54,574 bases of DNA from Phascolarctobacterium sp. (GCA_004558595.1 SFCN01000014.1:1-54574); one strand, 5' to 3'. Positions 15,761-23,882 are shown, counted from the first letter of the stretch. Translations and numbers: made by a program. The notes: generated by a model from the letters alone, not told the origin.

Positions 15761-16840
15761 ATGAAAAAAATTGTTACTTTAATTTTTTGTGTCATGCTGA
15801 TTCTTGCAATGGCTGGTTGTGGACAGAGTCCTAAGGCTGCTGATAAAGCCACCAGCACGCAGCAGGCCATTATCGACAAGGCCAACAAGGCTCCGGAAAA
15901 GCAGGAATTTACTGCTGTTACCGAGGTACAGGAAGGTCGCAAGAATGTTTATGTGGTGCTGAAGGTATTGAAGGGTGATTATTGGAGTCAGGTTGTACGA
16001 GGCTTGAAGGACGGCGGTCTAGCTGCTAACTGCAATGTGTATGTGGGCGGCCCTTATAAAGAAACCAACTGGCAGGCTCAAACGGAGATGCTCAAGGCTT
16101 TAGTTGGGAAGAAGGCCGATGCCGTGATTTTGGCCACCTCTGATAGCGTTCAGTTAATTCCTGCGGTGGAGGAGCTGCGCAAGGCTAAGCTGCCGGTGGT
16201 TTTAGTGGACACGGGCCTAAACACTAATCAGTATAATGCTGCTTATATGACTAATAATTTCGCTGCCGGCTCTAAGGCGGCTGAGGAAATGCTACAGCTG
16301 CTGCGCTCTAATGGGCTTAAGGAAGCCGAGAAGGCTACCGTTGTCATGAAGGTGAGCAGCCTCAAGAGCCAAAATATGGTGGAGCGTATCGAGGGCGCGA
16401 ATGCGTATTGGCAAGCCAAGGCTCCTGCGGCTTGGAAGCTGGAGAGCAAGCCTATGGTTGATTACGGTGATAAGGCTCTCTCCTTGGAGCTGAGCCAAAA
16501 GGCGATGCGGGAAATCAGTGATTTGAAGGGCTTTATTAGCTGCAATAATAGCTCTACTTTAAATGCGGCAGAGGCTATTAGCGCTAGCAAGCGTAAGGAT
16601 GTGGCTCTGGTTGGCTTTGACTATGCCAAGGAAACCGCGGCATTGATTGCAAATCCTGAATTTAAGGTTGTATCCATCGTGCAAAATCAGTATGCTATGG
16701 GCGTGGAAAGCGTAAAGAAGGCTGTGGAGCTAGCTAATGGCGCTCAAGCTGAGCAGGTCAATGTGGATACTGGCATCGGCGTGGTGACGATTGAAAATTA
16801 TAAGGCTTATGAGGCCAAGCTGGCAGATAGGGCGAAGTAA
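15761..16840 (+). CDS. RbsB-like periplasmic sugar-binding lipoprotein, orphan
   Basis: 359 residues. Signal peptide with lipobox LAMAGC, then a periplasmic-binding-protein type I fold resembling ribose/galactose binding proteins: FVVLK-type strand YVVLKVLKGDYWSQVVRGLK, ADAVILATSDSVQLIPAVEEL, VVLVDTGLN, ISCNNSSTLNAAEAI and VALVGFDYAKETAAL. Such proteins deliver a sugar or similar solute to an ABC importer or a chemoreceptor. No ATPase or permease gene is adjacent; an IS element follows about 100 bases later. Start ATG 15761 has AATGGAGG upstream; the in-frame TTG at 15758 is not needed. Confidence 0.85.
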   Translation: MKKIVTLIFCVMLILAMAGCGQSPKAADKATSTQQAIIDKANKAPEKQEFTAVTEVQEGRKNVYVVLKVLKGDYWSQVVRGLKDGGLAANCNVYVGGPYKETNWQAQTEMLKALVGKKADAVILATSDSVQLIPAVEELRKAKLPVVLVDTGLNTNQYNAAYMTNNFAAGSKAAEEMLQLLRSNGLKEAEKATVVMKVSSLKSQNMVERIEGANAYWQAKAPAAWKLESKPMVDYGDKALSLELSQKAMREISDLKGFISCNNSSTLNAAEAISASKRKDVALVGFDYAKETAALIANPEFKVVSIVQNQYAMGVESVKKAVELANGAQAEQVNVDTGIGVVTIENYKAYEAKLADRAK

Positions 16841-16963
16841 GGACCTATACTTAGTGCCCAATATGTAAGCGGAGAACGGCTAACTATGTCTATGATTGCA
16901 TAAAGCTAAAAACGAACATTCTTTTCGGTAACGTTTTGATCAGCCCCTTGTCAAGTAGACACA

Positions 16964-17983
16964 TCAAATATGCAAAGAAAAATTTTTATCTATATTTGTT
17001 TTAAAATTAGCTAGCTCTAAACTTTTCTTTGTACTCTTTTGGATTCTCTTGTTTTCAGCTATGGGATAAACTACGGGTACTTCGGCATTTAATGCTGCTG
17101 TTCTAACTTCTATGGGAGTACGTGTTCCAAAACGGTCCTGAAATCTTTTGTGGTTATAAAAGTAAATATATTCTTCAATTGCTGCTTTAAGATCAGCTTC
17201 TGTGTCAAAGGTTTTTATGCTATACATCTCTGCTTTAATAATTCCCCAGAAACCTTCCATAGGCCCGTTGTCAATACAGTGCCCTTTCCTGGATAAGGAA
17301 GGGGTCATACCTTGTTTTATTACTCGAAATTGAAAGGTTTGAGACGTATAATTCATTCCCCTATCAGAATGAAAAATTGGCTTAGCATGGGGGTTGGTCT
17401 TTATGGCCTTTTCAAAGGTATCCAATGTAAGAGAGTTGTTGTTACGGCCGCTGATGATATAGGACACAACACTTCTATCGTATAAATCAAGGATTACGCT
17501 TAAATAGAGTTTATGCTTTTTATTGTTGTCATACCATTTAAACTCTGTTACGTCTGTCAGCCATTTTTCATTTGGTCTTGAGGCATTGAAGTCTCTCTGC
17601 AAAAGGTTGTCGGGGAGGTAATATGTGGGAGAATATATATACTTATTGCTTTTTCTGCGAATAACAGATTTAATGCCTAGCTTTTTCATAATTCTATGAA
17701 TACGGTTTCTAGAATAGGCTTTGTTGTTTAATCTATTAATCCAAGATGTCATCCTTCTGTATCCTAGGATATGGTTGAAAGTTGCATCATATTCTTGGAT
17801 TAGTTGAGCTATGAGAAGGTTTTCATTACTGAGTTCTTTATCTTTATATTTAAGCCACTTATAGTAAGAAGCTCTTGCTACGCAAAGAAGCTTACACATT
17901 AACCGTATGCTCCAATGCTTTTCTTTTGCGAAGAAATAAATAGTTAAATACTTAGTTTGTATGCGGTGTCTGCCAAGCGTCAC
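16964..17983 (-). CDS. IS3-family transposase OrfB (DDE integrase)
   Basis: 339 residues. An HTH_21-type region (YYKWLKYKD, RRMTSWINR) precedes the rve integrase core. The catalytic triad is visible: Asp in WLTDVTEFKWYD, Asp in PIFHSDRGMNYTS and Glu in NGPMEGFWGIIKAEMY, followed by EEYIYFYNHKRFQ and GTRTPIEVR. It starts with GTG at 17983, overlapping the orfA stop in GTGA, so it is made either by reinitiation or, as in many IS3 elements, by frameshifting into an OrfAB fusion. Confidence 0.9.
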   Translation of the reverse strand: MTLGRHRIQTKYLTIYFFAKEKHWSIRLMCKLLCVARASYYKWLKYKDKELSNENLLIAQLIQEYDATFNHILGYRRMTSWINRLNNKAYSRNRIHRIMKKLGIKSVIRRKSNKYIYSPTYYLPDNLLQRDFNASRPNEKWLTDVTEFKWYDNNKKHKLYLSVILDLYDRSVVSYIISGRNNNSLTLDTFEKAIKTNPHAKPIFHSDRGMNYTSQTFQFRVIKQGMTPSLSRKGHCIDNGPMEGFWGIIKAEMYSIKTFDTEADLKAAIEEYIYFYNHKRFQDRFGTRTPIEVRTAALNAEVPVVYPIAENKRIQKSTKKSLELANFKTNIDKNFSLHI

Positions 17984-18651
17984 ATCCTCTCGAATTCCTC
18001 TGCTTTTTTTAATAGTTCAAATAGCATTTCCTTTTCTTTTAGCTGTTGTTTGAGCCGGTTGTTTTCACGACGCAGCCTTTCTAGCTCGCCGACTTCATCA
18101 TCTGATTTGTGATGACCACGCCTGTCTTCTAGCCCAGTTGCTGGATTGGCTTTAAATTTTTTGACCCAATTATAAACCTGGGGATATGAGACGTTAAATT
18201 TAGTGGCTGTGTTTTTGTAATTACAGCCATTTTGAATACAATAGTTAACTATTTCAATGCGTTCCTCTAAAGAAGTATTTCTCTTAGCTTTAGCCATACG
18301 GTCCTCCTTATGGGTATTAAAATCTTTGAGTTCCATATTACTATTATACTTCTTTATCCAGGTACGTAAAACAAATTCGTCAGAAAGATTGTATTTGGCA
18401 GCAATTTGATTAACAGGTCCAAGACCCTGCAAGACTTCCTCTACACATTTGATTTTGAATTCAGTGCTATAGCTTCTTCTAACAGAAGTGAAAGCCGCCT
18501 CACCATTGTATTTGAATCTCAGCAACCATTGTCGCAGTATTCCTTTAGGAATATTATACTTCCTAGCAATTTTAGCTAAGCACTCATTGCTGACAAGGCA
18601 TTCTTTTACTACTTTCACAATAAAATCAGAAGAGTATTTTTTAGCTACCAT
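17980..18651 (-). CDS. IS3-family OrfA, extended DNA-binding subunit
   Basis: 223 residues, about twice the usual 90-120 of IS3 OrfA. Three helix-turn-helix units can be seen: IARKYNIPKGILRQWLLRFK, IAAKYNLSDEFVLRTWIKKY and TATKFNVSYPQVYNWVKKFK. A C-terminal leucine-zipper-like helix (ELERLRRENNRLKQQLKEKE) would mediate multimerisation. It binds the element ends. Start ATG 18651. Confidence 0.85.
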   Translation of the reverse strand: MVAKKYSSDFIVKVVKECLVSNECLAKIARKYNIPKGILRQWLLRFKYNGEAAFTSVRRSYSTEFKIKCVEEVLQGLGPVNQIAAKYNLSDEFVLRTWIKKYNSNMELKDFNTHKEDRMAKAKRNTSLEERIEIVNYCIQNGCNYKNTATKFNVSYPQVYNWVKKFKANPATGLEDRRGHHKSDDEVGELERLRRENNRLKQQLKEKEMLFELLKKAEEFERM

Positions 18652-18709
18652 GATGATGTCCCCCTTAAATAGACTTTTTATATTTGCTATGTCTACTTAA
18701 GAGGTATCA

Positions 18710-19026
18710 TATCATTTTTCAGTATAATTGTAGTTTTACAGTACACGAATATATCAAGGGCTTTGGCTTTGGTAAAGAGTAGCACCTCAGTGTGGCGAAT
18801 GATAAGATTGTGGTAATCATCTTTTTCGCTGCGCTGGGGTGCTGTTGTTTTCTAAAAATCTCTAAAAATTTTTTCTATCAGAGGTGACTGCGTCGAAGGT
18901 GGACAGAATTTGATGAAAGCAAGGTATATAATGGAGGTAGAGTTGGGGGTGATTTCATGCGATTTGTGTGTATTCTAAGCTTTTTATCTCACTTGTTATA
19001 TGGAATAGCAGGAATGGCAATCACAT
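18710..19026. other. Degenerate spacer right of the IS with a long hairpin
   Basis: No gene seen. An inverted repeat of about 19 bases (18781-18799 with 18825-18843; AGCACCTCAG against CTGGGGTGCT, mostly Watson-Crick plus G-T pairs) is followed by GTTGTTTT and may be an old terminator. The rest looks like decayed sequence next to the porin remnant. Confidence 0.4.
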
Positions 19027-19065
19027 GACAAGCGCCTGTGGGCCGACTTGACTGTTACCTTCTAA
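19027..19065 (+). pseudogene. 3' remnant of a third SLH porin
   Basis: Thirteen codons read DKRLWADLTVTF-stop, against DQRLWADLTFTF-stop at the end of porin 2. No matching upstream barrel sequence is present. It is best read as the last surviving piece of a third porin gene, destroyed by deletion, possibly with the arrival of the neighbouring IS. Confidence 0.7.
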
Positions 19066-19113
19066 GCTTGGTGCAGCTTATGCTGGCATAGGTAGCTAGC
19101 TCAGAAAAATAAT

Positions 19114-19171
19114 AAAGCTCTGTTTCTGACTTGACAGACTTAAGCTGTTGAGGGAAGGAACAGAGCTTTTT
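19114..19171. terminator. Terminator between porin remnant and lysR
   Basis: Arms AAAGCTCTGTT (19114-19124) and AACAGAGCTTT (19159-19169), T run after it on the plus strand; it can also end the minus-strand LysR gene that finishes at 19202. Confidence 0.75.
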
Positions 19172-19201
19172 GCTTTATAAATGCAAAATGGGCAAAATGG
19201 C

Positions 19202-20134
19202 CTAAATGGCCTCTCTTTTGAGCAGCTCTTCCAGATTGCACACCTGCTGGCTGCCCCTAGTACGAGCATAAAAGCGCAAAAAATGCTGGGCCGCTACCGA
19301 TAAGGGTCTATCCTTGACCTTGACCACGGTTTTATGGATGTCTGTCTCCAAATCTATAATGGGCTTGATAACGAAGGTTTCTCCTAGGCTTTCCTTTGGC
19401 TCCACGGGCACAATGGCAATGGCCGCCTTCACTCGCGTCCACTCTAAGGCTGTGCTGCGAGTAGTACTGATGCAGGTTACTCTGGGCGAGACATGAGCCT
19501 CCTCGCAGGCCTTCAAAAAAATTTCTGCCGAGCCTGCCGACAGGCTCACCGGCACAGCATCCAGCTGCTTTAAGAAAATACCCTTTGCTTCAGGCTCTAA
19601 AAATACGGACTCCTTATGAAAAACTGCAGCCAGCTCCTCCCTGCGCCGAAACAACACCTCAAAGCTGTCCTGATGGGTAATGGGCACGCTTAAAATGCCC
19701 AGCTCCGTAATGCCATTGAGCAGCTGCTGGCTTTGCTCGCCAATGCTGGCTTCAAAAAGCTCGCATTTGATATTGGGATAGAGCTGACAAAAATCCTTCA
19801 GGGAGGATTCGATAAAGAGGGGGGAGCGGGAATTGGCAATGCTAAAGCGCAGGGTGCCGATCACGCCGCCGACGATGTTTTCAATTTCACTCTTTGCTAA
19901 GTCCTCTAGGGAGCACATGTATTTGGCCTTTTGGTAAACGGCTCGTCCGGCCTCGGTCAGAAGAAGCTGCCGACTGCCCCGTTGGGTAATAATCAGCTTG
20001 GTGCCAAAAAAATTCTCTAGATTGCGCAGCTGCTTACTCAGGGCAGGCTGTGCAATGTGCACAAAATCTGCAGCTCCGGTAAAGCTGCCCGCTTCCACAA
20101 TGGCTAGGAAATTGCGGTAAATATCAAGATCCAT
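19202..20134 (-). CDS. LysR-family transcriptional regulator
   Basis: 310 residues, normal length. The N-terminal winged helix contains FLAIVEAGSFTGAADFVHIA and QPALSKQLRNLENFFGTKL; the rest forms the effector-binding domain (GTLRFSIANSRSPLFIESSL). Start ATG 20134 with TAGGAGGA upstream is preferred to the longer frame from 20164. It is divergent from a cluster of small genes and the SLC13 transporter, so these are its likely targets, with an anion or organic acid as effector (inference). A palindrome between the divergent genes is a candidate operator. Confidence 0.9.
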   Translation of the reverse strand: MDLDIYRNFLAIVEAGSFTGAADFVHIAQPALSKQLRNLENFFGTKLIITQRGSRQLLLTEAGRAVYQKAKYMCSLEDLAKSEIENIVGGVIGTLRFSIANSRSPLFIESSLKDFCQLYPNIKCELFEASIGEQSQQLLNGITELGILSVPITHQDSFEVLFRRREELAAVFHKESVFLEPEAKGIFLKQLDAVPVSLSAGSAEIFLKACEEAHVSPRVTCISTTRSTALEWTRVKAAIAIVPVEPKESLGETFVIKPIIDLETDIHKTVVKVKDRPLSVAAQHFLRFYARTRGSQQVCNLEELLKREAI

Positions 20135-20192
20135 GCTATTCCTCCTATTAGATATCATATACAAATAATACTAATTCTCAATATACTTCTTT

Positions 20193-20221
20193 AGTCTAGC
20201 ATAGCTTGCATACGAAAGCAA
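20193..20221 (-). promoter_or_regulatory. Possible lysR promoter
   Basis: Minus strand TTGCTT (20221-20216) and TAGACT (20198-20193), spacing 17. Confidence 0.35.
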
Positions 20222-20253
20222 GAGGCTGCAGAATATTTTCTATAAGTGAAATG

Positions 20254-20270
20254 ATATGCATCATGCATAT
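20254..20270. promoter_or_regulatory. Palindrome, candidate LysR operator
   Basis: ATATGCAT and ATGCATAT flank a single C; the arms are perfectly inverted and contain a T-N11-A pattern typical of LysR boxes. It lies between lysR and the divergent small gene, about 60 bases upstream of the latter's -10. Confidence 0.5.
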
Positions 20271-20286
20271 AACGCGATAGCATATT

Positions 20287-20334
20287 TTTCATGCCAATTA
20301 GATATTTTTCTTCTGGGAAGCTTTGCAGTATAAT
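20287..20334 (+). promoter_or_regulatory. Twin promoter module, copy A
   Basis: TTTCATGCCAATTAGATAT followed by TTTTCTT, TGGGAA and TATAAT (20329-20334). Copy B at 20810 has the same elements at nearly the same spacing. A good TTGACA -35 is absent, suggesting activator dependence. Confidence 0.6.
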
Positions 20335-20402
20335 GTAGGCAACAAAGGTTGCAGACCTTGTAGTTTATTATAGGTATAGCATTAGCAAAGGAGTGAATAA
20401 CC

Positions 20403-20579
20403 ATGGAAGAAAAACAAAAGTCTCAGAATAAGCGCGGAGTAATTGGCTATTTTTACAATAAACGCCAAGAACAGGCCAATTTGTATACAAAAAGGAAACA
20501 AAATACACGCCTCTATGTGAAGTACATTAACGGGGCCAAGCTTTCCGATGCTGCCGTGGCCGCATTAAATAGGAGATGA
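20403..20579 (+). CDS. Small basic protein, 58 residues (unknown)
   Basis: ATG 20403 follows AAAGGAGT at a good distance and module A. The product begins MEEKQKSQNKRGVIGYFYNK and ends LSDAAVAALNRR: very basic, with no membrane segment and no recognised family. Its charge suggests nucleic-acid or membrane-surface binding, but that is only a guess. It is easily missed because it is below 60 residues. Confidence 0.6.
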   Translation: MEEKQKSQNKRGVIGYFYNKRQEQANLYTKRKQNTRLYVKYINGAKLSDAAVAALNRR

Positions 20580-20583
20580 GCTC

Positions 20584-20670
20584 ATGCCAGCACTGAGCTT
20601 CTTCGATAGATGGATAAGGCTGCTAGAAAGAGATTTTTATTGGAAGTATATTAAAACAGTTCTCCTCTAA
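20584..20670 (+). CDS. Possible 28-residue micropeptide
   Basis: ATG 20584 sits 5 bases after the previous stop, with AGGAG inside the end of that gene. The peptide is MPALSFFDRWIRLLERDFYW plus eight residues, an amphipathic helix-like composition. Coupled position and spacing support translation, but the shortness makes it uncertain. Confidence 0.35.
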   Translation: MPALSFFDRWIRLLERDFYWKYIKTVLL

Positions 20671-20694
20671 ATAATTGTATAGGATATTGTGTTT

Positions 20695-20755
20695 TGACCA
20701 GCCTCTGCAGGAGCGTTGTACCAGTGATCTCCCTATGCTCCTCAGGGGCTGGTCA
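20695..20755. repeat. Long inverted repeat (RNA hairpin)
   Basis: TGACCAGCC at 20695-20703 pairs with GGCTGGTCA at 20747-20755, extended inward by CTG/CAG and AGGAG/CTCCT with small bulges. The loop is about 22 bases. There is no proper T run, so attenuation or mRNA processing is as likely as termination. Confidence 0.55.
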
Positions 20756-20809
20756 GCCTTTGTGGCGAGAGCAACGGATTTCACAAAGCTATAATAAAAA
20801 TGATATAGC

Positions 20810-20857
20810 TTTCATGCCAATCAGATATTTTTCTTATTTGGGAATATATTGTATAAT
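20810..20857 (+). promoter_or_regulatory. Twin promoter module, copy B
   Basis: TTTCATGCCAATCAGATAT, TTTTCTT, TGGGAA and TATAAT (20852-20857), closely matching copy A at 20287. It drives the 69-residue gene and probably the transporter. Confidence 0.6.
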
Positions 20858-20906
20858 CAAAACAGTTCAGGGCACTCTCAAAAATAAAGGAAAGGAGCTG
20901 AGTTCA

Positions 20907-21116
20907 GTGGAAGCAACAATAGTCATGTCCCATATAGAGGACGAACAAGAAGATTGTAAAATCCGAGAGTACCTCAGACAAGTGGACAAAAAGTTTTACT
21001 ACCGAGCTATTGAAAACAGAAAGAAGGAAAGCCGTGTCTTTCCCTACAATGGCAAGGATAGCAAGCTCTTTGCAAATGCATTTAGCTATGTGCATATAAT
21101 CAGAAAAGAAAAATGA
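20907..21116 (+). CDS. Small charged protein, 69 residues (unknown)
   Basis: GTG 20907 lies downstream of AAAGGAG and module B; a frame from 20694 begins before the promoter and is rejected. The product is rich in Lys, Arg, Glu and Asp (for example EDEQEDCKIREYLRQVDKKF and RAIENRKKESRVF). No family recognised. It ends 15 bases before the SLC13 transporter and is probably cotranscribed with it. Confidence 0.55.
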   Translation: MEATIVMSHIEDEQEDCKIREYLRQVDKKFYYRAIENRKKESRVFPYNGKDSKLFANAFSYVHIIRKEK

Positions 21117-21131
21117 GAATGGAGGTATAAT

Positions 21132-22427
21132 ATGAGTCCAGCAATAAAATGCTTGCTGCTATTAGCTGTTGTGGCCCTGCTTTTTGTAACAGAGATGATT
21201 CCTTTGGCAATGACCGCTGTATTGGCTGCAGTAGCTTGTAGTGCTTTAGGGCTGGTTCCGGAAAACCAAATCTTCTTGGGACTGGCCGATTCCACCGTAG
21301 TACTGTTCGGTGGTATGTTTGTAGTGGGTGCAGCCATGTTTTACACAGGTCTGGCCCAAAGAATTGGTGGTACTGTAGTTAAGCTTTTTGGTAAGGGTGA
21401 AAACAGCCTCATGTTCGGCATTATGATCATTGCCGCTGTGATGTCTGCCTTCCTCTCCAATACCGGCACCACCGCTTGCTTAATTCCTGTGGTACTGGGC
21501 ATTTGCGCCAACGCTAATATTTCCAAATCCCGTGAGCTGATGCCCCTGGCCTTTGCTGCAGGCTTGGGCGGAACCATTACCTTGATCGGTACTCCGCCTA
21601 ATATCTTGGCCAATGTGGCTTTAAAGGCCGCTGGTATGGAGGATTTGCAGTTTGGCTTTTTCGAATATGCCTATATCGGCATTCCTATTACCATCGCAGG
21701 CATTATTTACATGATGTTCGTGGGCAAGTATTTCCTGCCTGATGAAGTGGTTGAGCTGGGTAGCGAGGCCGAGGTGGAGCAGGAAATCGAGGCTACCTCT
21801 AACAGCCCCAGAAAGCAGCTGATCTGTGGTTTGATTATGACAGGCGTTATCCTGTGTATGGCAACTAGCCTGGTACCCTTGGAGCTGGCCGCTGTTGTGG
21901 GAGCAGTACTGTGTGTTTTGACAGGCTGCATTACCGAAAAGCAGGCTTATAACTCCATCGACTGGATTACCATCTTCCTGTTCGCAGGTATGATTCCTGT
22001 GGCTAATGCCATGAATTCTAGCGGTGCAGGCAAATTGATTGCCGAAGCCACTGTCAAGATGATGGGCGGCGACCCTTCTCCTTATATAGTAACGGCTGTA
22101 CTGTTCTGCCTAGCTGTAGTGCTGACCCAATTCATGTCTAACACCGCTTCCAAAGCCCTGCTGTGCCCGGTAGGCATCGCCCTGTCCAGCCAAATAGGTG
22201 CTTCTCCTAAGGCTGTTTTGATGGCAATTTTGATTGCTTCCAGCTGCGCCTTTGCTTCTCCTGTTGGTACACCGCCTAACACTTTGGTACTGGGACCTGG
22301 TAAGTACAAATTTATGGATTATGTAAAGTGTGGCACTGGTCTGGTAGCAGTTTGCCTAGTAGTATCCATCGTGGTTATACCCATGGTATGGCCTTTCTTT
22401 CCCGCTGCAGCCGGGGCTGCAGCTTAA
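21132..22427 (+). CDS. SLC13/DASS-type anion transporter
   Basis: 431 residues with about 11 membrane segments in two inverted halves. Both halves carry the signature of the family: SNTGTTACLIPV with GTPPNILANV, and SNTASKALLCPV with GTPPNTLVLG. These form the sodium and substrate sites in dicarboxylate/sulfate/citrate transporters such as INDY. Dicarboxylates such as succinate would fit this organism's metabolism, but the substrate is not readable from sequence. ATG 21132 follows TGGAGG. It is likely under LysR control and is followed convergently by the AstE-like gene. Confidence 0.85.
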   Translation: MSPAIKCLLLLAVVALLFVTEMIPLAMTAVLAAVACSALGLVPENQIFLGLADSTVVLFGGMFVVGAAMFYTGLAQRIGGTVVKLFGKGENSLMFGIMIIAAVMSAFLSNTGTTACLIPVVLGICANANISKSRELMPLAFAAGLGGTITLIGTPPNILANVALKAAGMEDLQFGFFEYAYIGIPITIAGIIYMMFVGKYFLPDEVVELGSEAEVEQEIEATSNSPRKQLICGLIMTGVILCMATSLVPLELAAVVGAVLCVLTGCITEKQAYNSIDWITIFLFAGMIPVANAMNSSGAGKLIAEATVKMMGGDPSPYIVTAVLFCLAVVLTQFMSNTASKALLCPVGIALSSQIGASPKAVLMAILIASSCAFASPVGTPPNTLVLGPGKYKFMDYVKCGTGLVAVCLVVSIVVIPMVWPFFPAAAGAAA

Positions 22428-22592
22428 CATAAAGCTCTTGTAGTATGTGGCTTTTAGATAAAAGCTGATAAAGCAATCCCTCCTTGTAAATTTTTTGATA
22501 GACAAATCTTAGCATTTTCAACACTTTAGACACTAACAGTTTTTTTAAGACCGCTGCTTAGGGGACAGAGCAGCATCTGAGAAAAACAAAAG

Positions 22593-22633
22593 CTCCGCAG
22601 AGGCTTAGGATGCAGCTTCTGCGGAGTTTTTTT
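22593..22633. terminator. Bidirectional terminator
   Basis: CTCCGCAG and CTGCGGAG arms with AGGC/GCTT pairs inward, T run on the plus side and A-rich tract on the other; serves the convergent transporter and deacylase genes. Confidence 0.85.
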
Positions 22634-22649
22634 GCATATGCAAATGGTT

Positions 22650-23624
22650 TTAAAAATCCTCCTCGTACTCCTTCAAGGTGCCATAGGCAACGAGAATGGT
22701 TCCCTTGGGTGAGGACAGGGCAGGGCAAACATAAAGGATTACGCCGGTTTGCTCAGCGTAATAGGTGGTGATGGTGTTGCCGAAGACATCGGTGATGCGA
22801 CCTAAAACCTGGCCCTCCTCCACGAAGTCGCCGCTGTGGATGTGGTGCAGCCAGCAGCCCGTTTCGAGGGCTTCCAGATAAATTAAATTCTCCACATCCC
22901 GCGGGGAATGGTGGCGAGGCTTGACAGGCAGGGAGAACATCTTTAGCTTGCGCAGAATATTGCGCACATCGTCCTTGTAGGCCTCGATATCCTCGTGCAG
23001 GCACAGTCCTGCGCCGCCCCGTTCAATGAGGATGGAGGGCAGACCAGTGCTAGCGGCGTAATTATAGGCACCACCGGTAGCCAAAGATCGCACCATATAT
23101 TCCATATCCAGCACGCGTGCCACAGCTCGGGATTTACGCTCCACCTCGGGCGTGGGCTGGCCAGGGTAGTAAACATAGGGATGCAGGCTTTCATGAATAT
23201 CGCCGCTATGCATATCCACATAAAAATCGGCAATGGGGAAGAAATTACTGCTGATTAAATAAGCAGTTTTATCGGCCAAGGTACCCAAGGGGTCGCCGGG
23301 GAAGACGCGGTTCAAATTCTTGCCGTCCTCGGGCACGATCATCTCCCGTCGAGCCCAAAAGCCTTGAATATTCACTGGATGCATCATAATTAAAATGCCA
23401 TGTACATCGGCTGGTTCGATATCTCGTCCCAGCTCCATAGCGGCGGCGATGCCGGGGTATTCACCACCATGAATACCGGCGGTGATGAGTAGGGTGGGAC
23501 CGTCCTCACAGCCATTGATAATGGTCAGGGGAATCTTAACATTGGTATCGGGAACGGGCAGGAAGGTACGTAGCTTGTGACCTCGCTCCACCGTTAGACC
23601 GCAAATATTTAAGGTATCGGACAT
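22650..23624 (-). CDS. Succinylglutamate desuccinylase/aspartoacylase-type M14 enzyme
   Basis: 324 residues. Zinc-binding motifs of the AstE/AspA branch of peptidase M14 are present: ITAGIHGGEYPGIAA (His, Glu), DMHSGDIHE (second His) and PGDPLGTLADKTAYLI; a C-terminal beta domain follows (VEEGQVLGRITDVFGNT). It would remove an acyl group from an N-acyl amino acid or related amide. Start ATG 23624 with TAGGAGTG upstream; longer alternatives to 23870 overlap the riboswitch promoter and are rejected. Convergent with the SLC13 transporter, which might import or export the acid released (inference). Confidence 0.8.
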   Translation of the reverse strand: MSDTLNICGLTVERGHKLRTFLPVPDTNVKIPLTIINGCEDGPTLLITAGIHGGEYPGIAAAMELGRDIEPADVHGILIMMHPVNIQGFWARREMIVPEDGKNLNRVFPGDPLGTLADKTAYLISSNFFPIADFYVDMHSGDIHESLHPYVYYPGQPTPEVERKSRAVARVLDMEYMVRSLATGGAYNYAASTGLPSILIERGGAGLCLHEDIEAYKDDVRNILRKLKMFSLPVKPRHHSPRDVENLIYLEALETGCWLHHIHSGDFVEEGQVLGRITDVFGNTITTYYAEQTGVILYVCPALSSPKGTILVAYGTLKEYEEDF

Positions 23625-23829
23625 TATTTCACTCCTAACATAGCAAGATAGCAAATTATTGTACTTGACCATTATTATAACATATGATAATCTATTCACA
23701 CAAGAGTTAAATAATAAATAAAATTGATTCCGATTAAGAGTGAGATATGGATATCTGTGATAATGTATGTGCTCATCGATGCTCTTTAGAAAAGAGTAAT
23801 AATCTAATTGTGATTTTTTAAGAAATAGC

Positions 23830-23858
23830 TTGACAAAGCTAATAGTAATGAGTATAAT
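23830..23858 (+). promoter_or_regulatory. Consensus promoter of the mut leader
   Basis: Perfect TTGACA (23830-23835) and TATAAT (23853-23858), spacing 17. Transcription would begin around 23865, just before the aptamer. Confidence 0.85.
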
Positions 23859-23882
23859 TAGGCATAACAAGTCAATATTGGA

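Larger units (their letters stand above)
16937..18709 (-). mobile_element. IS3-family insertion sequence (IS150-like organisation)
   Basis: Contains an orfA/orfB pair on the minus strand. The ends share an imperfect inverted repeat: AAGTAGACA followed by CAAATAT is seen near 16953-16970 and, inverted, near 18681-18699. Both outer ends can be read as TGAT...ATCA (from 16937 and to 18709), but the exact tips and a target duplication could not be settled by eye. About 1.77 kb is long for this family because orfA is extended. Both genes appear intact. Confidence 0.8.
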
